In this document: piece by piece, positions 61,346 to 64,000 of the stretch
How the letters are laid out: the number at the start of each line of letters is the position of its first letter
How positions within the stretch are numbered: position 1 is the stretch's first letter
Source of the DNA: CAVVEQ01 sp963802095
Lineage (GTDB): Bacteria; Chloroflexota; Anaerolineae; Anaerolineales; Anaerolineaceae
Direction of reading: 5' to 3'
DNA: 64,000 bases
Assembly: GCA_963802095.1 (NCBI GenBank)
Contig: CAWDHI010000001.1
Coordinates: 434,001-498,000 of the forward strand
Notes under the pieces: model-generated
Seen by the model: the letters and a program-made list of their open reading frames with translations, nothing else
Databases searched by the model: none
What the model was told of the DNA's origin: nothing
Program-made: the position numbers and the translations under genes

Positions 61346-62840
61346 TTTTCTCCTTGCTGGTTTTTAATGCTTTTTCTACCGGTTTAGATGATTTTGCCTT
61401 TGTAGAAGTTGCAGGAACTTTAACGACAGATTGAGACTCAGATTTGATTTTTCTACCGGATTCTTTCTTCGGCTTTTTTTCATTCGCTGAATCCGAAGTA
61501 TCTTCATGCTGATAATCCCCTGTAGCGATTGATTTCAAAACGGATAACACCCTACGATTCATCACCCGGCTGGCAGCCTGGACTGCCAATGCATTCACGA
61601 GTTGCTGGGAGTTGGTCTTGCGACTTAGTTTCTCAAAATCCTTGGATCCCTGAAGGTTGGAAAGTGTCGCATTCAGCTCCTGGGTAATCTCATCCTGGCT
61701 TAGCTGGATCTTTTCCTCCCGGGCAACCTGTTCCAGAACCAGGGAGCGCTCAAGGCGCTTTTTACCGGATGGCTTAAGTTCCTCCTCCACAAATGAATCC
61801 CTGGTTTTATTGTTGAGTTTCAAGTAAGTATCCAAATCCATTTTTTGCGCGGCAAGATCTTCTTCAAAATGTTCCTGGAGGTGCTTTACTTCGTCATCGA
61901 GCATGTGAGGAGGATACTTTATGATCGCCTGGTCAGTTATCATCCCGAGAAGTTCATCGAAATATTTCTGGTCATATTGATCACGATTGCGATCGTCGAT
62001 CCGAGCCCGAACGGAATCCTCAAGCGCCTGGAAATTCGCAAAATCACCTAGAGATTTGGCGAAATCATCGTTCAATTCAGGCAGTTTCATGTATTTGACA
62101 CTTAAGACTTTGAAATCAAACCGGACAATTTTTCCGCTCAGCTCAGGGTAAATGTACGCATCCGGGTATGTGAATGTAACAGAACTTTCATTATCCGCAG
62201 ATAAACCTACAAAATTCTGGTCGAATCCTTTGTAAGGGAATGGGTCATCCATTGATGTGTCACCAATCCATACCTGTGTATCGGATTCCTTGAAAATTGC
62301 TGGGTCCTGACCTTCCGCCGGGTTCTGGGTGGTGCCGGAGAGTTTCAGATAAACCATATCACCAATAGCAGCCGGACGCTCAACAGGCTCAGCGGTGGCA
62401 AGCATGCGCTGGAACTCGGATAAAGTTTTTTGGACTTCCTTTTCATCAAGTTTGGGAGGTGAATAAGGCATGCGGATCGCGTGGTAGTCTTTAAGATCCA
62501 CTTCTGGTTCGAGTGGAATTAGGAAAGAAAACGAAGGAGGATTTGTGGAGATTATTTTCTCAAGAGAACCCGGTCCTGAAGGCTTGATCTTCGCTTCATC
62601 AAGCGCTTTTGGATAAATATCATCAACCATCATCTCGATTGCTTGGTTTTGGATATATTCCTCACCGTACATCCTTTTAATGACAGACGCGGGAGCTTTT
62701 CCAGGTCTAAAACCGGGGATTTTTGCGTCCCGGGAGATTTTTTTCGATGCCTTTGATAAAAATACTTCCAGTTCTTCGTTACTGCATTCAACAACAACTT
62801 CTACCTGGTGGTCTTCGTGAGGTTTTTGAGCGATTTTCAA
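61335..62840 (-). CDS. tig: Trigger factor
   Basis: 501 residues. TTG start at 62840, eight bases after AAAGGA. The N-terminal ribosome-binding domain has the signature IPGFRPGKAPASVIKRMYG. An FKBP-type PPIase domain (~150-245; AIGDMVYLKLSG, VGLSADNESSVTFTYPD) and a helical chaperone C-domain follow. The last ~60 residues are a Lys/Ser/Thr-rich disordered tail (NEKKPKKESGRKIKSE), longer than in E. coli trigger factor (432 residues). It binds nascent chains at the exit tunnel. It is first in a row tig-clpP-HAD-rlmN-ftsY-prfB. Confidence 0.95.
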   Translation of the reverse strand: MKIAQKPHEDHQVEVVVECSNEELEVFLSKASKKISRDAKIPGFRPGKAPASVIKRMYGEEYIQNQAIEMMVDDIYPKALDEAKIKPSGPGSLEKIISTNPPSFSFLIPLEPEVDLKDYHAIRMPYSPPKLDEKEVQKTLSEFQRMLATAEPVERPAAIGDMVYLKLSGTTQNPAEGQDPAIFKESDTQVWIGDTSMDDPFPYKGFDQNFVGLSADNESSVTFTYPDAYIYPELSGKIVRFDFKVLSVKYMKLPELNDDFAKSLGDFANFQALEDSVRARIDDRNRDQYDQKYFDELLGMITDQAIIKYPPHMLDDEVKHLQEHFEEDLAAQKMDLDTYLKLNNKTRDSFVEEELKPSGKKRLERSLVLEQVAREEKIQLSQDEITQELNATLSNLQGSKDFEKLSRKTNSQQLVNALAVQAASRVMNRRVLSVLKSIATGDYQHEDTSDSANEKKPKKESGRKIKSESQSVVKVPATSTKAKSSKPVEKALKTSKEKNEK

Positions 62841-62867
62841 GATAGTTTCCTTTTATTGTTTTTCCGA

Positions 62868-62949
62868 TGGGGAAGGAGGGACTTGAACCCTCACGCCTTT
62901 CGGCACATGATCCTAAGTCATGCCTGTCTGCCAATTCCAGCACTTCCCC
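62868..62949 (-). tRNA. tRNA-Leu (anticodon TAG)
   Basis: Acceptor GGGGAAG with CTTCCCC and an A discriminator; anticodon loop CTTAGGA gives TAG; a long variable arm (GTGCCGAAAGGCG) and T-arm GGGTTCAAGTCCC are typical of leucine tRNA. It is just upstream of tig on the same strand. Confidence 0.93.
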
Positions 62950-62998
62950 AAAGACATCGAATTATAAACAGTTACAAAACGAGCGTCAATGACACCCT

Positions 62999-63757
62999 TT
63001 ACGCTGTACCCCACCCAAAAAATACCGGAAGATACTGGATCCGCTTGTTTTCACGTCTGGATTTTCTATCAAGTGACTTCAGCTCGGAAATTAATTCTGG
63101 GGAAAATTCACCAGCGCTATCCAACGTGAATATTTCCCATTCAGATTCCAATTCTTCGTCCGATATAGGCATTCCGGAGGACCAGGTGAGGATACCAGTC
63201 TGAATCGACCTGAAACCTGCTTCATGGAGAAGACTGAAGATTTTTCTGCCCATGAATGGATCAGCGCCCTGACGCGCCAACCCCTTTATTTGGGTATCTT
63301 TTATCAAATCAAATTCGAGGGGGTGGTCAATCCTTCCGCCATAGTCAGGTTCTGAAAATATCAAGAATTGACCACCCTTTTTAAGAAGCCTTTTTATTTC
63401 AAGAATCGCCAACAACGGTTTTTTGAGCCAAAGCAGGAAATAATGGCAAAAGCACTGATCAAAAACCTCAGAGGCAAAAGGGAGTGCATAGCCATCTGCA
63501 GCCGCCAAATTCACAAAGGAGCTGTTATTGTGAAAAAAAATCAACCTCTCAAGGTCCAGATCAATTCCAGAGATCAAACCGCCAGCCGTGGGCTGATATT
63601 CGGACAAGACAGCTCCTGTTCCACATCCCACCTCCAGGATTCTTGAGAAAGGGGGAAGTGGAAATTCAACCTGGCATGATCTACGAATCTGTCTTGACCA
63701 ACGGCTTTGTATACGGAATCTGCGATCCCAATCCAATACGGATAAATGTTGAATCAA
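62999..63757 (-). CDS. Class I SAM-dependent methyltransferase
   Basis: 252 residues, apparent TTG start at 63757. Motif I ILEVGCGTGAVLSEY, motif post-I SGIDLDLERL, then ADGYALPFASEVFDQCFCHY (motif II) and LKKGGQFLIFSEPDYGG (motif III). The methyl acceptor cannot be predicted. The start overlaps the stop of the radical-SAM-like gene (4-bp overlap), so the two probably act in one pathway. Confidence 0.88.
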   Translation of the reverse strand: MIQHLSVLDWDRRFRIQSRWSRQIRRSCQVEFPLPPFSRILEVGCGTGAVLSEYQPTAGGLISGIDLDLERLIFFHNNSSFVNLAAADGYALPFASEVFDQCFCHYFLLWLKKPLLAILEIKRLLKKGGQFLIFSEPDYGGRIDHPLEFDLIKDTQIKGLARQGADPFMGRKIFSLLHEAGFRSIQTGILTWSSGMPISDEELESEWEIFTLDSAGEFSPELISELKSLDRKSRRENKRIQYLPVFFGWGTA

Positions 63758-64000
63758 CTCTGATTCCAGATCCTATCCCAGGGATCTGTAAGAAAATTCC
63801 CAAGTATTTGATCGTCGTCCTGGTCTGGAAGAACATCCCCATCTGGCTCAATATACAACCAGGCTTTACCAGATCCACTTATATACTCTTGATTTTCAGC
63901 AAGTTCAAATGCAACCGGATGGTTTGAGGAGTAGGGGACAGGCAGGTCCCAAACCAATTTAATCCCTTTTTGCTGGATATATTGCTGGGAGGTACCCAAT
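63754..64000 (-). CDS. C-terminal part of a radical-SAM/SPASM-like protein (5' partial)
   Basis: The frame is open to the window edge, giving the last ~81 residues. The segment GKAWLYIEPDGDVLPDQ, followed by ILGNFLTDPWDRIW, is the typical end of radical-SAM proteins with a SPASM or SPASM-like tail (x-PDGDVxPC-x-GNxx-PW pattern), although the usual cysteines are not seen here. The N-terminal radical-SAM domain lies beyond the window. It is coupled to the methyltransferase gene downstream. Confidence 0.6.
   Translation of the reverse strand, partial: LGTSQQYIQQKGIKLVWDLPVPYSSNHPVAFELAENQEYISGSGKAWLYIEPDGDVLPDQDDDQILGNFLTDPWDRIWNQS

Overview
The window looks like a chromosome segment of a bacterium of moderate GC content, most probably Chloroflexota (class Anaerolineae). 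That assignment is my inference. It rests on the large GAF-domain signalling cluster, the housekeeping gene content, and an RHS-type protein of the style common in that group. No rRNA or other definitive marker is present.

Layout. (1) 1-6992 is a decaying accessory region: the tail of an unknown gene, a twice-frameshifted DUF3800 gene, a heavily frameshifted type III-like DNA methyltransferase, a small broken ORF, and the C-terminal end of an RHS protein with a metalloprotease-like tip. A probably intact lipoprotein gene follows in the position of an immunity gene. (2) 6993-19659 is an integrative element of about 12.7 kb, bounded by a 46-bp direct repeat that matches the 3' half of a tRNA-His gene. 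It carries a tyrosine integrase, an AlpA/excisionase-like protein, a small HUH replication initiator, a ribbon-helix-helix candidate, a large cruciform-forming repeat (probable origin), an XRE regulator, a methyltransferase fused to a PD-(D/E)XK nuclease domain, and a possible HEPN gene split by a complete IS21-family insertion. Cargo genes follow (LamG-like lipoprotein, ATC-hydrolase family protein, small hypotheticals), interspersed with a palindromic repeat family. (3) 19688-37288 is a leftward operon-like cluster: two stand-alone receiver proteins, four GAF-rich sensor proteins with no catalytic output, a 1691-residue hybrid histidine kinase whose receivers are degenerate, a threonine-synthase-like enzyme fused to an intact receiver domain, and an EamA exporter. 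(4) 37401-64000 is core chromosome: tRNA-Gly; mreB-mreC-mreD-mrdA-rodA-gltX with tRNA-Gln; a ferredoxin-reductase-like flavoprotein and an MFS transporter; rel-moeA-VKOR-DUF1540-like; an HAD phosphatase with a two-subunit Fe-S/FAD amine or amino-acid dehydrogenase; pfkA; tig-clpP-nagD-like-rlmN-ftsY-prfB (prfB with a programmed frameshift); tRNA-Leu; a methyltransferase; and a partial radical-SAM-like gene.

How it may work together. The most unusual system is region 3. Many GAF/Cache/CHASE4-type inputs appear to feed one kinase. That kinase's own receivers look unable to be phosphorylated normally, so the phosphate would go to free receivers and to a receiver on a PLP enzyme, next to a metabolite exporter. 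This suggests direct post-translational control of an amino-acid enzyme by a phosphorelay. Region 2 looks like a mobile defence-carrying element that has itself been hit by an IS21 element. ClpP carries Asn where the catalytic Asp normally lies, which suggests a second ClpP paralogue elsewhere in the genome.
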